Shown here: one piece after another, positions 17,749 to 32,700 of the stretch
How positions within the stretch are numbered: position 1 is the first letter of the stretch
Layout of the letters: every line of letters begins with the position of its first letter
NCBI RefSeq assembly: GCF_035083965.1
Contig: NC_089730.1
Span: 19,820,742-19,884,741, forward strand
From: Branchiostoma lanceolatum
Lineage: Eukaryota > Chordata > Leptocardii > Amphioxiformes > Branchiostomatidae
Reading direction: 5' to 3'
Length of the DNA stretch: 64,000 bases
Translations under genes and position numbers: made by a program
The notes under the pieces: model-generated
Databases searched by the model: none
What the model was told of the DNA's origin: nothing
Seen by the model: the letters and a program-made list of their open reading frames with translations, nothing else

Positions 17749-20700
17749 CTGAGTCACGACATACAAGTGAAATGAATGCTGTAAACTCAGGATTAAAACT
17801 TAAGGTAAAGCCTTTTTGGGTCGAAGGGGCAGTGAGTTGCTTTTCTGTACAATAAAGGCCTCCATACTAATATTAATTAATTAATTAATTAATGTAATCA
17901 TTCATTCACTAATGCGTTAGCGTCGTGCAACATGACCTGTTATGACGTCACAGCCCTGCCATTTATGGACTCACCGATGCCGACGTGGTAACAGCCCAGG
18001 ACCTCCGCCCTCATGCTGATCCACCCGTGCCACGTCACGGCGACGAACCGGACGTACCTGGTGGTGACAGGTGACTGCAGCACGTGACGAACTGGCGTCG
18101 TGTTGTCGGTGTTTCCTGTAAACACCTGGCGAAACAGGGAAAAAGGACTGAATCGTGTACAATATACCGAATAATAGATTCTTAATTTTTCTTATTTCAC
18201 ATCTTCTTCTGTGACTTTGGAATTGACTTTCTTATTCTAAGACATTGGTATTCGTTTTCCGATGTTTTAAAATCAATTTAGAGCACATGTTTTCTCATTT
18301 TGCAGCTGCAGTACGATTTACAGTATGGCCGAAAACATTTTTTTTGGAAACGGACGAAAACTGATGCGCGTGCGGATATCATCCATGTAATCAAATCAAC
18401 ATGGCCTTATGTGCAGGTGTGGAACTTTGCAGAAAATATTCCCGAGCCTTTGTAACGCCGGAGTAGCAGGGTCAAAAACCTCGCCAGTCGCCGAATCTCA
18501 AAATTGCAAAAGAAATGAGCTTATTTTTTTGCCTGAAAATCTTCCCCCAGGCTGTTATAACGTCTCCCAGGCTGTTATACTTGCATGCTGATCCCTAAAA
18601 GTCGCAAAAAAAGATCGAGGACACCGGTCGTATTGCTGCCATATATAAGCAGGCTTTGCCCTGCTTGCCCTATCAAGCCATATAGTCCTCACTCTCTGGC
18701 CTGAATCATGATAAATCTGACTTAGGGAAAAGAGATTGAGAATATTTATGCAAGTTTAGTACCTCTGGTACTAAATCTAATTTCTACTTCTGATAGAACC
18801 CTCTTTTTTATGTATATATAGCTAGAATGTATAAAATCCGTGTCGCTATCATGAACATCCTACCATATCGAATCCTTCGCTGTCCTGGTAGGTTGTCCAG
18901 GTGCCCGGAGCGCCCCCTGTGCTGAACTGCAGCTTGTATGACGTCACCCATTGGACCAGGTTCTCGCGACCTTGGGTGATGACCCCGGAAACTATCGCCA
19001 GCCCTAGGTCAATCTAAAAACAACACAATTGCTCGCAAAATGGCACCGGTACTAGCACGTTGTTAACCAACAAGGACGACGTTCGACGTGAGACGTCGCA
19101 AACTTACTCAGACACTCTTTTGTAACATGGACACTGTCCTCGGACAGCGCCGTCGTCATAAAAAACCTTTTCTATATAATGTATGTGTTATCTAGTCATC
19201 TAACAAGCCGCTGACCATAATCGAACTTGTTCTTCGTTTTGTTAAAATCTTCCCAGATTCCATCGACAACTTCTGGAGTTATACATATTCTGGCCACAAT
19301 CCCCACCACAAGCAAACGACACCGAAAAGTACTAACAGCCCAGCTTCTATAGTAAGCATAAACACAAGCAACAGATCCATTCACAATTTTTCGAGTTATT
19401 CTCTCCACAAACCCAACTACAAGCAAACAGGCAAATGACATCGTCCAGTACTGAAAGCACAGCTGCTATACCGTATTTTCTTGATTAAACTACGCACCCC
19501 AGATTCAGGCAAAGTTCCAGGAAAATTTGCGGCCTTGAAACGTAAAATGAGAAAACCCGAATAACGTATGCACCCCTTCTGGTATTCGGAATCAAGCATG
19601 GTAACACACACACAAAAAATGGAATTTCTGCTGCAGTACCAAGGTCACATACCAGGGGGCCCAAAATCGACCCGCCCACATACCAAATATCATTGTAATC
19701 CATCAAGAGGTTCTTGAGATCTGCTGACTACAGTAGTCCGGAAACACAAACAGACAAACAGACAGACACACAGACACGCCCAAAACAATATCTCCATTTT
19801 CATGGAGTTAAAAATTACCGATAATATAATCTCCTTGGCAAAGCTAAAGGTAATGAAGCAATAATTCTCCTTACCTGCAGCCACTCGCCGGCGGTGTTTG
19901 CCAGGGCGCACCAGGCACTCTCGCTGTTAAGCCGACTCTGAGATTTCGGACAGTGATCATGTGTGGACGATGCCGTGATGCTTTCGTCCAGGACGTGTCT
20001 TGACTCCATTCCCAGTGGCGAAATGCAGCCTTGGAAGCAACGATAACATTTGAAAACGATCATAGGTTTACCTTGAAAGTATTCTTTAGTGATTTTTTAG
20101 GGAAGCTCCATGCTCCACGCTTCACGAATGTCGGGTGGCCGTATCAGCAAAGACCATGAGAGGAAGAGGAAACGAGTTTCGAAGCAACACAGAGACGTAC
20201 TGTGGCTAGAGACCTAATGGCAGTAAGGATCAGCTGGAATACACCCTCCTTAAAGCAGGACCCCTATCGCTCGATTCGTCGTTGGCTCGCTCGCGTAGGG
20301 GCCCTGCTCTTCAGCGACGGTAGACACGGTTCTGAAGCTGTTTTGGTGGCGACGGCGCCAGACCCGTGTCTAGCGTCGGTGAAGAGCAGGGCTCCTACGC
20401 AAGCGAGCCAACGACGAATCGAGCGATAGGGGTCCTGCTTTAAGGAGGGTGCTGGAATGCAGCTCAGTCGTTAACACAGAACAGAACCTGGTAGAGGAAA
20501 CTGATAACAGCCTTATGTCTCACAGTGGATGAATTGAAGCTTGGGTCACATTTCCAATCCGGTGCCCGTACCAAACATTACCTTGTAAACATTTATTGAT
20601 ATGCAATTAAATTTTAGCTCATGGGAACGAAAAATATTATATAAAAGACAACAAAAGTCACAAAACTTACAAAAATTACTCCTAACATTATATTGTGTAT

Positions 20701-23700
20701 TTTCTTGATATGCTTTTTTTCATTTTTCGTTGACACAAATAATCCGGCCGTGATTTGATAATGTGACGAGATTGTTAATGAACGTGAATATGTTTTTAAT
20801 GTCTATCATAGATTTTACCTTATCTGTATAATTTTTTTGATAATGAGTAATGGTAGGGTCACATTTCCAAGCCGGGGCCCGAGAAAACAAAGAATACAAA
20901 AAAATGCACATCAAGAATATACATAACGTATGGTAAGGAATAATTTCTAAAAGTTGTGCTTGGTTTCTTCTCTTTTATATCATAGTTTTCGTTCCCATAA
21001 GCTGGATTTGGGTTGGAAATGTGACTCTAGCATAAGTGGATTAGCTGAAGTGTATTTTGTGAGAACATCACAATTCAGACGTTTATGTATGCCAGGTTGT
21101 TCAATAAAGATTGAATTGAAAAGTACGTAATTGTACCTCCCAGCGGCGCGGCGCGGCAGAACCTCCATCGGCCAGTACTTCCCCAGCCAGTAGAGTATCC
21201 CGCGTAGGCGATGGGCAGCGGCTCTGGGTCCGTCCACTGCATGAACGGCTGCGGTTCGCCACCCCTCCCCACAGCAATGGTTCCGTCCGATAACCAGGTT
21301 ATCCAGAAGGTTCTGTACTCTGTTTCGGAGTTGATGCCTGTGGTGAAAGAAAGAGAAGAGATAAGAACTCTTATAGAATACTTTCCTTCTTTCTTTTTAT
21401 TACGTGCTTAACCTCATGAAGTTGAGGACGTACACGAGAGTGTATACAGTATGGTTTTTGGACCATCGCACACTGGGGCATACCCCTACTCTTTTTCGAA
21501 AGGTGTGGTGGGTTCTTTAAAGTGCGCGAGGTGTGGCTCTCCCCAAACACGGGACCTCCATTCAACGTCCTATCCGAGGGACGTCCCTAACCGAGGCTAG
21601 GTACTCATTTACACCTGAGTGAATTTGTGTTAAGTGCCTTTCCCAAGGGAATAACATCGGGGCATATCGGTGGTTTCGAACCCTCTCGGTTGTGGGCGAA
21701 ACACCCTACAGATTGCGCCACACCACACGATGCCACATAATAGTAGTAAGGGAACTTTCCAACATAACTGACCTTCAACTACCTAACGACAGTTCATATT
21801 GTGTTCTCTTCTGTTACGCGGTTCTACGTCACTCTCATGCTTACCAAACTGTTATATACTCGATATACATGTAGTTCATACTTACATTGTACAGGCAGAT
21901 TCATTTAATGATAGATACCAACTTGTATTGTCTACTGTCATTTTCCTTTTATCTATTCAGTATTTATGTATGTCATCGTGTCTCTTTTTTGTATGTTTTG
22001 AGTAGAAGGCTTCAATAAGTAATCTCTTCCTGCCTAATACTCCGTAAATAAATGCGAATAAAATGAAATAAAAAATAAAACTTAGAGACTCGCCAGGTGT
22101 CGCTGCCACCGCGTGGTTGACGCCTTCACCTCTTTCGCGGCGAATAACAGACTGTGTATTAGTCCAGCCACCGATGAGAACTTGGTACATGTTGTCCACG
22201 TCCTTGTTCTGGGATGACAAGACCACGTTGACGTCGTTGCTGGCCTGCACATCGAACGTGAAGCGGGACCCTGTCAGTCGGGGAAGGTCCCAGCGGTACC
22301 GGTACTCTGTGTCTGTGCTGGGGGTGTCGCACACTGTACGGGCACAAACATCCAGGCCATTTCGTCATCCGTCGAGATAGAGAGGTAGATATTGATACGG
22401 TAGAATATCCGTCAAAACATATAGGTAGATATTGATAAGATAGAACATGCGTACTCTATATCCAGTTGCAAAATAGGGTCGAGCAGAATGGAGAAGACAC
22501 TAGAACTAAAATTGGATAAACGGAACAGAACAGAATAAATCAGAATATAGAGTTATATGTTCATTCAAAACATTCATGCATCTTGTTGCAATGAAGAATC
22601 GAGCAGAGAAAAAAAAGACGAGACGAGTGCTAAGATGAAATAGAATCGAATGGGATATCCGGATAGAATAGAGCAGATTAGAATAGAACAAATTAGAGTA
22701 GAAAGGAATAGAATAGAATAGAATAGACAAAATAGATTAGAATGAAATAGAATAAACTACAATGAAATAGACTGAAATCGAATGGAATACATAGGCATGA
22801 AGTGCTTTAGAATGTAGTGGAAAAGAATAGATAGAATTGAATTGAATTGAATTGAATGGAATTGAATGGAATTGAATAGAATAGAATGGAACAGAATATA
22901 ATAGTATAGAATAGAATAGAACAGTGCAGTTAAGTACAGTACAGTACAGTACAGAGCAGAACAGAGCAGAGCAGAGCAGAACAGGACAGGACAGAACAGA
23001 ACAGAACAGAAAAGCTCTGGAAAATGACAGACTCACCTTCATCCCTGCAGCCGAGCACCTCAACCGTCATGCTGATGTGCCTGCGCCATGACTGCACTAC
23101 GGAACGGACGTGATATATGGATAGAGTGGCCTTAAAGAGACTGGAATAGAACAGAACAGAACCTCTCTGTGAAAGGACGGACTCACCTTCATCCCTGCAC
23201 CCCAGCACCTCGACCCGCATGCTGATGTGCCTGCGCCATGACTGCACCACGACGCGGAAGTGATATATGGATAGAACAGACTTGAATAGACTGGAATAGA
23301 ACAGAACAGAACCGTTCTGTGAAAGGACGGACTCACCTTCATCCCTACAGCCGAGTACCTCCACTCGCATGCTGATATGCCTGCGCCATGACTGCACCAC
23401 GGAACGGACGTGATAAATGAATAGAGTAGACTTGAATAGACTGGAATAGAACAGAACAGAACAGAACAGAACCTCTCTGGACTATGACAGACTCACCTTC
23501 ATCCCTACAGCCGAGCACCTCCACCCGCATGCTGATGTGCCTGCGCCATGACTGCACCACGAAGCGATTGTGATATGTGGATAGAGTAGACTTGAATAGA
23601 CTGGGATAGAATAGAACAGAACAGAACCTCTCTGTGAAAGGACGGACCCACCTTCATCCCTACAGCCGAGCAGCTCCACCCTCATGCTCATGTGCGTGAT

Positions 23701-26700
23701 GAATGTCTGCACCACGAAGCGGACGTACCGGGCGGCCACGGGCGGGCTGAGGATGTGGGTTACCCGGGTCGACCTGTCCGCGTTCCCGGTAAATATCTGA
23801 TATCGAGAAAATAATTCCACATTTGAAAGTCGTATACTCCATATTGTTATTGAACTTGTACAGTAGATTTAAAAGGACATGCTTTCTTCGACTGTGCATG
23901 TAAATTTTTGGTAACGTTAATTTTGTCATAATCATTTCAGTTAGAGAGATATATAACATCCCAGGTTTTTAAAGCTAGGTGATCATTGCCTAATGAGTTG
24001 TAGATTGGGAATGTACATGTACATGTCCATGGCCAGTGTTTTCTCAATCAACTACAGACGACAAAACTTGTGTTCTGTGCAGACGCAAACACTGTTCTGA
24101 ATCCTGACAAGTTAGCAGTGGTTTATTTTCGCGGTGGCATCTCCACAGGGAAGTCATAACATGGCGAATATGTGTTCACATTGCGTCACTACTCTACTAC
24201 AAAAAAAAACACGCAAAGTTAACTCCCCGGCGAAAACAAATAATCTCACCTTGTCCGATCCGTCAGTGTCCGTGATCGTTGTCCAGGACCTTCCGTTCCA
24301 ACTGTGCTGCAGCTTGTATGACGTCACCCACTGGTCATACGTAGCTCGACCTTGAGTGACGACACCATGCACCACAGCTGTCCCGCCCAAGTCAATCTGG
24401 ACAGGAAACGAACAATTTCATAATCCCAACAGAAGTTCACCATTGTGGGGTCGTGTGGCGCAACGGCAGAGCGTTCGGCTTAGAACCAAGAGGTCCCGAG
24501 TTCGAAACCTGTCATGTCACTGATTTTGTGCCCTTGGGAAAGGCACTTTACACGACTTTCCTCACTCCACCCAGGTGTAAATGGGTACCTGACTTCGGTT
24601 GGGGAAGGTCGTATTGAGGTCACCTGGTGGCGCCGAATGGCAGCCGCCCACACCCTTGCGACAATTTCACATAATGCAAGTGTGGATAAGATATGTATAT
24701 GTATATGCTGTGTATCATGTGAAACCTGTAAGCCCTGGATCAATTTAGCGCTAGAAAGGCTGCCATTGCGGGTAATTTCTGACCAATAAAATCATCTTTA
24801 TTTGTTTCTGTCAATATTCAGTGGGGGAGGGGGGAGTGTTTACATGTGAATTTCGCCGTGGCTACTGTTGAAGAAACAAGCATCCTATAAATGGACTTTG
24901 CCTCACCTGTAGCCATTGGCCCCTCTCGTTCACACCTGCTACCCAAGCTGACTGCCCCTCCAGACTGTTGAGCCGACCGTGGTAAGTCTTGTGGTTAACG
25001 CTCCGAACTGATGACGCAGTGATTCTGCTGTCAGGGATGCTTCTATCCTCCATGCCCAGCGGCTCCAGGCAGGCTGATAAACACATAAAAACAGGTTAGT
25101 GAGTAATCGATCATTTGCGTACTGTATATGCATTTAAGTTCGCGTGGTTTTTATTTTCGCGGTAGGGAGAAACTGGAGTGTTCGCGGTGGATTTAAAGTT
25201 CGCGTTAGAAACAATAGTAGCACTGCAGTCATAGGTGGGCACAAAGAAAGTTTACCGCGAAAACCAAGAACATAAAACCACCGCGAACATTTCTGCATAT
25301 AAAGTATACCACTATGGTTGCAAAAACTTTGCTGTACCTCTGTCTTCATTTTTTGCAAGTATCCAAACACGTCTCAATATCAGATCGTTTGATCTAATGT
25401 GATATAAACCGGAACCTTTGGAGAAAGAAATTATCCGCCACGTCGACCTACGCAACAGAGTTGCCGGAGTATCTAAAGTCTGAGGTAAGGATATAAATCA
25501 AAGTTGAAAAGCTAGGTCTGATTGTCATTTTTCAGCGAATATACAGTGCAGACTCTGATGGTTTAAATCCTTATCGGAGTCTCTATTGACTGACTCCGCC
25601 GCTATCACCATCAGATTGGAATCCCTACTTTGACATACTCGTATATAAGCAAAGATTTATTGTTATCATCATTATTCATTTGTTTGAGGCACCCACTGGC
25701 CCATAGTTTAGCAATATATACACAGCAACATATCATAAATACATACAAATCAAATCCTATATATATATATACAGACGTTTCCAGAGGTTTGTAAATTATG
25801 TGTTGCGATAGAATGAATTCGCCTTAAGTACAGACTGAACAATTGTGTTAGATGGGTGGAAAATACGTGAAACAAAAGAATACCACTGTTTACGCCATCT
25901 GGCATAATTATGATTAAGACAAGAAAGCAATTTGATCATGTACTAACCGATGTTCCTGCATCCTAGCACCTCCGTTCTCATGCAGATGCTGACTTCCCAG
26001 GTCTCGATCACGAACCGGACGTACTTGGTGACCACCGGGACGTCGAGAAGATGGGTAACCGGAGTCGTTCTGTCTGAGGGTCCCTCAAACACCTAGGAAA
26101 AAAGATAATTTGCCGTCGTTTACTCAATGCAAAATTTACACAAGCAACGCTTCAACCGTAAAACGCTTCAGACAGTATCTACTGTATTTCAGCAGTGACT
26201 GAATATGTAGTCCAACAATTCATCGGCCTATTTAATTACGTTATTGGCATAGAACAAACTCAAAGTTTCACAACTCGACATACATGTAGGCTAATTCAAA
26301 GGGCTAACATTTGTCGTTGAAGTAAAAATACATTAAATAAGTAAATCTGCAAACTTATAGAAAAAAGACCCATATATAGATAAATGAATAAATAAATACA
26401 TGAATATATACCTACTCCTTTGGATGAAACTAAATCATTAATTTTGTCTATCGAGATGTATAAATAAATCCAATGTCCCTAATATTGTCAAAGTTTATTT
26501 GATGTCTAGGCTAGTATCGTTGAGCCCCAAAATGAGTAATATATACTGAAACATCAGATAAAACAATATTTTCCCTTTATTGTAGCACACCTTTTTATTT
26601 CACTTTTCGACGATGTTTGACAAATTTTGGTGCAATTATCCAGCATTGGTGACAATGCACCGTGCAGATATGCGGAGTCACTAACAACGCAGAGCGTTTG

Positions 26701-29700
26701 GGTTTCGGGATTCTGTGCAATAACAATATTGTGCGTTAATCCGTTGTGCAATTAAGTGGAGTCTACTATAGCTCCTAACCCTGTCAGAAAGGTCCTGGTT
26801 CTTGTACGTCGACCAGACTGGCGGAAGACCGCCAGCAGTGGAGAGCCTTCAGTAAAAGCTATGCTGCCCCGACGGCTGACTAAAGCTATGGGAGAGAGTG
26901 AGTGAGACTATAGCTCCTTACCCTGTCAGAAAGGTCCTGGTTCTTGTACGGCCACCAGACTGGCGGAAGACCGCCAGCAGTGGAGAGCCTTCAGTGAAAG
27001 CTATGCGGCCCCGACGGCTGACTAAGCTATGGGAGAGAGTGAGTGAGACTATAGCTCCTTACCCTGTCAGAAAGGTCCTGGCTCTTGTGTGGCGTGAATG
27101 TCGTCCCGTCCCAACTGAAGTGGAGCGTGTAGGAGGTCACCCTTTGGTCGGACTGATCTCGTCCTTGTGTTATGACTCCGGAGACTGCCACCACACCCAG
27201 ATAGACCTGTGGAATCATTTACGTACATATTTAGCGTCTTTTATGAATTCCATATCTATTGTCTTTTCACATTTAAAAGATCGTGTGCTACTGTAAAAGT
27301 AGAAGCCATGGGATACATATATATAATACAACAAAATGTATTCCGTATCACCCTAGGTGCTAGCCCAACCGCGGGTCGAATCGCCCGACGGCCGAGGGCT
27401 GTATTTCATTCATGTCATACCCATCCGAAACAAACGCACACTGACGTTGTTGCAATGTGCCGTTGATCCGCAGTGAGTTTGTTCCACAGTAGTGGCCCTT
27501 GGTACTGCAGGCTCGCCTTAAAGGTTTCCACGTTTGCCTTAGGGGTGTCCAGCATGTGAGGGTGGTAGCTATAGCCCTGCTTTGTGGCAGCGCGTGCCCG
27601 AACCCACTTACTGTGAGGGATGCATATAGAATACAACACGAGATATTCCATATCACCCGAAGTCCCAGCCCTCCCGCGGGTAGGATTGCCCGACGGCCGA
27701 AGATGTTATTTATGTCATATCCAGCCGGGAAAACACACATTTCAATGCAGAATGGGCCAGAAGCTGAGAGAGTTTTGTGTCCTCGAACATGAAACTGTAA
27801 CAACATTGATTCCAAACTTCGAATCCGGTATTCGAATTTTCGACGACGGCGCAACCGGCGCGCTCGAAATGCATTCTAAATATTCAATGGAAGCCCGTGT
27901 GATACGGAAAATTATCACACGGTCCGGAACACCCGTATAGCAATAGCTAGTCGGGCAGCCTTGTCTGCTGTACATTGTACACAGCCGAACAAATAAACAA
28001 ATAAACAAACACCCGTATCGAACGTATTCGCGGCCCAGGTATGTCATAAATAAACGTCTCGTACGTACCTGGAGCCATTGACCCCTCACGTCTTGACCTG
28101 CGCACCAGGCCGCCTCGCCCAGCACGCCGTGCAGCCGCCCGTAGTGGCTCGAGTACAGCGGGCTCGAAATTGACGACGCCGTGACGTCACTGTCTGAGAT
28201 GTCGCCGGATTCCATTCCCAACGGGGACTGGCACGCTGTGGGTAAAAGATTGAGTTACGCCAAAAATAATTACTCAACCAACTGGATAAAGTTTTGAAAA
28301 CTTTATCCAGTTGCTTGAGTAATTATTTTTGGCGTATCTTACTACCTGGATGTCTAACTTTCATCAACGTAAAAAATGAGTTTATCATTTAGGTATCAGC
28401 ACAATCATATTTGTGAACTCTAAGAACTTATTTAAGTATAGGACCTATACTATTGTGGGTATGTTACAAGAAAACTGTAACTCTCAATTGTCGGATGCAT
28501 TTGCAGTATTTAAGGATATGGATGGATCTGGGCATATGACTATGTAGTAACGGATCAAAGGTGCTTAATTGGAAGTCCCCATCTGTTGATTGGAAGTTCA
28601 GTGCACCAATTTCGACTTCGTCAGGGGTGTGTTGAGTTTATTGAGTTTATTGAGATGCCTTTTTCCCTTTTTGGGGCTCATTAAACAATATAACACATAA
28701 AACATACACCAGATATACACATAAGTATATATTTACATATAAGTACAGACGTATTTACATAGTGGTAGGTCGCACCTTGTATGAGTTGAAGGAAAAGTGA
28801 AATTCTGAGCAGGTAAAAATAGTGCTAGCTAATTAGAACGTTACTCATATCGCTAGTATGATGTTTGTTATAGCTTGTTGGTTATAGCCTGGAGTCCATC
28901 CTTGCTAGTTTTGAGCCGTTCTTAAATTAGCGGTTAGGGGATCTTGGGAAGCGGGCCAAAGCTAACAAGGCTGGACTCCAGGCTATGTAGGTTATGGAAT
29001 AAAGCATCCATTGCTGGACAATATTGCTAGGTCGTTTCTTTTTCCAATCGCTGATTACATGAAGTCGATGAAGATATATCAAAGTGATAAACGAGGTCCC
29101 TTACAAGTGCATGTCGGGAGCATTGACGTCCACCGGCCGTCAGCTCGACAACTCACGCTAGGAGCGCCCCCTAGTATAAACCCCGCTTCACAGGTGAACT
29201 GCACCTCGTCTCGGTAGGAGTGACCGTGACCCGAGGTCATGGTGCCGTTGGAAGGAGCCGTAAGTCGCGGGCATGTGATCGCTTCTATAAGAAAGGGAGA
29301 AGGACAAAGTGTATGTCTTAATATCAAATTTATACTGCAGTCTCTAACACGAGAAAAATTGGACTTGGATTTTTATTGATCAAGTCCTGTCTTTATCAAG
29401 GAATGAGCAATCCACTGCCTCTATGACGTCACATTATGCAGTTTGGACGTGACTCGGTGAGCAGTGGACGCCATAGACAGATTGCTCATTCCTTGATAAA
29501 GATAGGAGTTGATCAATAAAAATTTGGGCAAGTCCAATTTCTCGTGTTAGAGACTGCAGTATAAAGACAAACTTACACTTCGTTTATATCTGTCTTATTT
29601 TCGCAGGTACCTCCGGCCAGTTAACATAGACAAAGGTAAGATTGAAGCTTTTCCTTCTTTGTTGCAAATCAGGATTTTATTAACATGAACAACTATGAAT

Positions 29701-32700
29701 GTTTAGTTTTGTTTGAATCTCATAGTTGTATATCTAGCAAGTTAAGTATGACGAAGTGTGTCTTTTACAATAAGAACCAATTAGTAAGATTTCTGAATTA
29801 TGCCATCTAATGCACTACCGAATTCGATGATTGCCCTTTGATCATAGATGTGTGTCATGATATTAGCAACCCATGAAGTTGGTGTAAGTGTAATTCTTAC
29901 CTGCCACATAGGGGGCGCTGCAGCCTGCCAAGGCCTCATTGCTGAATATAGCTGAAATGCAGGTATTACATTATATTATATCATATCACATCACACATGA
30001 TCTTCACATTAAAACATTTATCCTTAACACAATTTCTAGTAACATTATACAACTTGACTTGAATGACTTGACTCGCATGACTTGACTTGAAGTAATGTTG
30101 TGAATTTTTTAACAGCTGTTTTTGTCCTTGTGCATTGATGATGATTTGAATGAAGAATGTAAAAAAAATGGTACCTAATTCAGAGAGAATTGTGTTCTCC
30201 CTGCTTATGTACTTTTGATGGAGAAATAAGTAATAAATAAATGAATAAGTATCAATTTAAAAAAAACAAGGCTAGGGTCAGTATTTTCTTGTTAGGGTCA
30301 ATCAAGAAACCGGAAACCAGAATTTCCTGAAATAATATCGTCTATTACTCGTATACTTTTTTAATGTGTATAAGATGATCAACATGTTGACATTCGGCCT
30401 TGTTTGTACATTGATTTTCAATTCCACAAACCAACAAAGTCATCTTTATTCCACAAACCAATAAGGTCATCCTAAATCTGCAAACACAGCATTGTAACAT
30501 CTGTGGTGAAAATCAAGTGGTGAAAAATATCGTCCCTATAAAAAAACTTCACACTGAAGTTCGCACTCACCATCTTTCGGTTGCCAGGCAACAGAAAAAG
30601 AAGATGGGATGCCTTGATCTGTATGGAAAACGATCTTCACGGCACTTCCGGCGGAGCAGATGGTGTCAGGCGGTGTGCTGCCGCAGAACTTACCCAGACT
30701 CTTCCACGAGTCGCCGACAGAGTCAAACAACTGCGGAAAAAAAACCCACAAAAACAGAAAACAAAAAGATAAACTTGTCTTTCAGGGAGAAAATGTCATT
30801 TTAGTTTGACGAGGACATTAGTTCTGTGATAGAAATATTTTCCTAAGTTTTTTTTACGCCCATCACTGTTAATGGAATGCTAAGCAACTTGACCTATATA
30901 CCATTGATATACGTACAGAGTAGGGGTGGGTACCGGTACCGTGTACCGGTACAAAACCGGTATTTTTGTGTGGACCGGTCCAAAAAAACCGGTCCGGAAA
31001 AAATCAGTGGACCGGACTTTGGACCGATTAGAAAATTCACAGTACAAGACTACCATCAGGCGGTCACATAATGAAATATAATGATGTTATCGGTCTAAGA
31101 AAATACAAAACAGCAGATTTAACGAGTCGTGGTTGCTCTTTTTCGAAGATGTTAGCTGTGAATCATATCTAGAAACACCTAAAGGATGAGTCAACACACG
31201 GCGAGGCGAGTATAGTTAATCTTAAGACAGTGCGAGCCTAAGAAATCATACATGGCAAATCGTTCCAGACATGGCGTTATTGTACGACACATGCATATAC
31301 TTGCAATCAAGTAAATCACTCTCCAAAATATGGTGTACTGCTACACTACTATAATCAGGTACAGGTCCAGGTCCGGACCTGGACCTGACCCTGTGGACCT
31401 GGACCTGGACCGGACCTGACTTTTCTGTACCGGTAACCACCCCTAGTACAGAGGTATCGAGGCTTGTAACGTTGGGTAACACAAATTCGCGGGGTACTTA
31501 AATTCGGGATTTTTCGAAATAGGGGTGTTTAGGGATATGTGCTAGATGCAACATCAGTAATACCGCTAGAAATGCAAACTTGACAGACTAACGCATTCAG
31601 AACACTGTCTGAAAAGCTTCGATAACCATGCATTAGAAGTTGGCTACGTCAAAAACTCTCCGTCCCTTATTGTCACAGTCTGGGGGCTTCGTGGGAGAAT
31701 TAGATGTACATAGTTGTTCGCTGGTTTATAAGACAAATGTCACATCCGCTTCCTGCTAAACACAATTATTTACAATACAACTTATCAGAATCTCTTTTGC
31801 TAACCTACAACTGGATTCTAAGTGTGATTAATCATCAAAACGCCTCTTTGTTGCTACAACCAATGGCTACGGCACTACGGTGAATTTTCCCGCCTCCATA
31901 TTCGTTACCCAGAATCCTGCTATTCGGCAGACGACAAACGTTTGCGAGGAACACTTTTTTGTCTAAATGTTGTGTGTGATAGTGGACTGATGGCGATATT
32001 TTCCTCAAATTTTGCTCTTAGCACAAGCAGAAACACATGGACATAGTAGTATTACCATTTCTACGGCATCCAGCTAACGCCCCGATGAATAATGTAAACT
32101 GAAATTTCCATGATGGTGGGGGTGAACTTTGAGTGACGTTCTACCGACTCAACACACGGGTTGTCCCGAAGGCCTGATGTTTGCGGTACGGCCATTTTTT
32201 CGTGTATTTTTTTTTACTTGGACACGTCTGTATCCATAGCACTCTCCTCAAGCCAAGTATGGAACGAATAGCTGCTGTATAAAATGTGATTAGCGGTAAG
32301 ATATTCAAGACGAATCTTCTCTCCCGAATTAATGTGCCCCCCTGTCCGACAGCACCGCCATTGTGCGTGCGGCGGACGGTAGTTTCAAGTTAAAATATTA
32401 TGGTGTCAGCACGACTAGAGACAAAATCTACCATATATATGATTAGTGCAAAGATAGTACATGATACTGACAGAATAATAGAAAAAAAGGATGGTTTATT
32501 GTTCTGCTAGATTGATTTCAGTCAAACATTATCGGAAAAATCCCGAATTTATGTTACCCAACGTTACAGCTTTTGATACTCTTTCCAACGTTAATGGTCA
32601 GCCCCCACCACTCCCTCAATGGACCGATCCAGTTCGAACACCAGAAGCCCCGCCCCCTGTTCTATTTCGAATAGTCCGTCAAAAACAGCCCTTGACGGAC

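Noticed and set aside
22930..23400. 156-residue open frame through the partial exon copies as a true coding exon
   Set aside because: It reads through three units with GAACA spacers and lacks acceptors in the right phase; the exon-like parts end in donors, so it is better seen as tandem partial copies.
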